From positions 1 to 32,989 of the forward strand of contig MVRV01000098.1 in NCBI GenBank assembly GCA_002068015.1: a DNA stretch of 32,989 nt. Reading direction: 5' to 3'. The position numbers and the translations under genes were made by a program. Below, piece by piece: positions 31,720-32,989 of this stretch (its first letter is position 1; each line of letters begins with the position of its first letter). The stretch is from Smithella sp. PtaU1.Bin162 (lineage in GTDB: Bacteria; Desulfobacterota; Syntrophia; Syntrophales; Smithellaceae). The notes under the pieces are model-generated. The model had not been told where the DNA came from and searched no databases. It saw nothing but the letters and a program-made list of their open reading frames with translations.

Positions 31720-31977
31720 GCATTTTTTTTACTAATAGTAAACTTTAATCGGAAGCTTTTGTTTTGTTTAGCGAAATAATTTGCATATAATTAATCATTT
31801 TAATGTCGGATATTTTACTTTCGAAAAACTGTTTTCTACGGATGAGCAATTTTATTTTAGTCAGGTGTATATGGATAATGGTCTATCAAATAGAACATTT
31901 CATCAAACATATTTTTTATGTACCGGTGAAAACATTATAGTAGTGGCGGGACAACATTATTACCAAAATGGGTTGCA

Positions 31978-32040
31978 CTGATACTGCCGGAGTCTGCGGA
32001 ATGCAGAGAATAGGCTATCTCCGTCGGCCGGTATATCATT
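31978..32040. other. Possible structured element in the dctP upstream region
   Basis: An inner hairpin TCTGC/GCAGA is enclosed by CGGAG/CTCCG and by imperfect pairing of TGATA and CCGG with CCGG and TATCA on either side. It lies between the XRE-cupin stop codon (32131) and dctP. It could belong to the 3' end of the regulator transcript or be chance; no U-tract follows. Confidence 0.25.
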
Positions 32041-32130
32041 CAACATCAGCAAGTGATGTAAACGAAATGCATGTAAATTATTCTTTGAAGGTTATCTTGA
32101 ATACGAAGAAGATGTATTTTTAAAATAACG

Positions 32131-32718
32131 TCAGATATTTCTCTTGACGTTACTCTTTTGTCCGGCAATAACCACAAGGCATTCAGACATTTCTTTGCCC
32201 ACGTTTTGAGCACGATGAGGTACTGACGGATCAAAATGGATGGCATCGCCTACGGCCAGGGGTATTGTTTCATGGCCATAAATCAATTCAATTGATCCTT
32301 TTAAAACCAGAACAAATTCTTCACCCGGATGATCATACAGTACTTTTATTTTTTTCTTCAGCGGCGGGTGCTTCATGATAAAAGCTTCAATGAGATGGAG
32401 GTCTTTGGCAGCATTAAAGGCGTAATAAATAAACCCGATGTCGGTGCCACGGCGAACTACCTGTCGTCTTTGACCATTGCGCGTAACAGTATACTTTTGA
32501 TCCGTTGTATTTCCGTTTTCCTCAAAAAAGATACTGATGGGCACTTCCAAACCCTGGGCAATTTTTGCCAGCGTAGCAATAGGCGGTGAAGATTGGTTGT
32601 TTTCCAAACGCGAAAGCATGCCCGGAGAAATACCTGTTTTCAGCCCCAACTGTTTTAACGTAAGACCTTTGATCCCGCGTATTTTCTTTATTCCATCTGC
32701 AATTTGTTTTTCAATCAT
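32131..32718 (-). CDS. XRE-family regulator with C-terminal cupin domain
   Basis: A 195-residue repressor. The helix-turn-helix is at residues 16-62 (LTLKQLGLKTGISPGMLSRLENNQSS, 19-44). The cupin domain at about 108-182 has HPGEEFVLVLKGSIEL and the second strand pair GDAIHFDPSVPHRAQN. Proteins with this layout, such as PuuR, sense small metabolites through the cupin. It has a near-consensus promoter of its own (32825-32853) and sits upstream of a TRAP/dehydratase operon, so regulation of that operon by the transported acid is plausible. ATG at 32718; only a weak AGAGA site precedes it. Confidence 0.92.
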   Translation of the reverse strand: MIEKQIADGIKKIRGIKGLTLKQLGLKTGISPGMLSRLENNQSSPPIATLAKIAQGLEVPISIFFEENGNTTDQKYTVTRNGQRRQVVRRGTDIGFIYYAFNAAKDLHLIEAFIMKHPPLKKKIKVLYDHPGEEFVLVLKGSIELIYGHETIPLAVGDAIHFDPSVPHRAQNVGKEMSECLVVIAGQKSNVKRNI

Positions 32719-32989
32719 GATTCTCTGCTTAAATGCATAAATTATCGGGTAAGATTAATAATAAAAGTTTCCGTAATACTCCGTTTTAAAAGGTTCAATA
32801 ATTTACTTTAATGAATTTATTTGCTTTATAATAAACGCTGATTTTGCTGTCAAGATATTCTTTTCTCTCTTGTTTTAATTCACTATGTCAAAAATGTTTG
32901 GAAATGTAAAAGATCAGGACGCTGCAATTAATTGCAAAAAAAAGTGCTTCTATACGAGTCAATCTGCAGGATCGTATTGTTTTTTACAT
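32719..32989. other. AT-rich right end of window
   Basis: Carries the promoter of the XRE-cupin gene. Beyond 32853 no gene, RNA or repeat was recognised up to the window edge. Confidence 0.4.
32825..32853 (-). promoter_or_regulatory. Strong sigma-70 promoter of the XRE-cupin gene
   Basis: Minus-strand TTGACA (32853-32848), 17 nt, TATAAA (32830-32825): an almost ideal promoter, leaving a leader of about 100 nt before the start codon. Confidence 0.65.

Larger units (their letters stand above)
31581..32130. other. 550-bp AT-rich control region upstream of dctP
   Basis: Contains the dctP promoter and dyad (entered separately) and, further from the genes, a region that could fold into nested stems (31978-32040). 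A 66-codon plus-strand frame from a TTG at 31781 has no ribosome-binding site and no family, and is not called. No other gene was recognised. Confidence 0.5.

Noticed and set aside
31781-31981. 66-codon plus-strand frame in the dctP upstream region
   Set aside because: TTG start without ribosome-binding site in AT-rich DNA, no family; likely chance.
1-32989. CRISPR array, tRNA, rRNA or intact insertion sequence
   Set aside because: No regular spaced repeats, no tRNA T-arm or anticodon arm pattern, and no transposase frame found on either strand.

Overview
The window (about 33 kb, moderate G+C) looks like a chromosomal piece of an anaerobic, probably syntrophic or sulfate-reducing, member of the Desulfobacterota (the old delta-Proteobacteria, for example the Syntrophales). 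The grounds are several acyl-CoA dehydrogenases, a GctAB-type CoA-transferase, a TRAP transporter, a NikR-controlled nickel ECF transporter, a PaaK-like CoA ligase and a sigma-54-type promoter. The assignment is inference from gene content. No rRNA, tRNA, CRISPR array, intact insertion sequence or phage gene was found.

Region 1 (1-7250, minus strand) is a beta-oxidation-type catabolic block. In transcription order it holds a two-subunit CoA-transferase, an acyl-CoA dehydrogenase, an intrinsic terminator, a purine/sulfate-permease-fold transporter, a small membrane protein, a second acyl-CoA dehydrogenase and a crotonase cut by the window edge. A good sigma-54 -24/-12 match lies upstream of the CoA-transferase. 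The set suggests uptake, CoA activation and stepwise dehydrogenation of an organic acid whose identity cannot be read here.

Region 2 (7515-14640, minus strand) carries two MoxR-type AAA+ ATPase modules. One is TetR / DUF58 / DUF4129 membrane protein / MoxR, with overlapping genes. The other is a small ORF / CoxD-like AAA+ ATPase / CoxE-like VWA protein. Between them lies a 474-bp gap holding a Cys/His-rich open frame without a start codon.

Region 3 (14657-18182, plus strand) is a nickel-uptake operon: an outer-membrane beta-barrel, a NikM-NikN fusion, NikQ and NikO. A dyad resembling delta-proteobacterial NikR operators overlaps its probable -10 element, and a complete nikR gene lies 8 kb away (22616-23035). 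This is the clearest regulatory story in the window and points to the beta-barrel as a candidate outer-membrane nickel channel.

Region 4 (18378-24022) is a mixed block: a TRIC-type channel, hisC, a TMEM175-type channel, a radical SAM protein with a B12-like N-terminal fold, nikR (minus) and uppP (plus).

Region 5 (24110-26881) holds a PaaK-like adenylate-forming enzyme without the usual P-loop, an MBL-fold hydrolase, and a cold-shock gene preceded by a leader with a terminator-like hairpin.

Region 6 (27089-32853, minus strand) is a dctPQM-type TRAP transporter followed by an IlvD-family dehydratase. Upstream is an XRE-cupin regulator with a near-consensus promoter of its own, and a dyad overlaps the TRAP promoter. 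This looks like a regulated uptake and dehydration unit for a hydroxy or sugar acid, although a branched-chain amino acid role for ilvD is equally possible.
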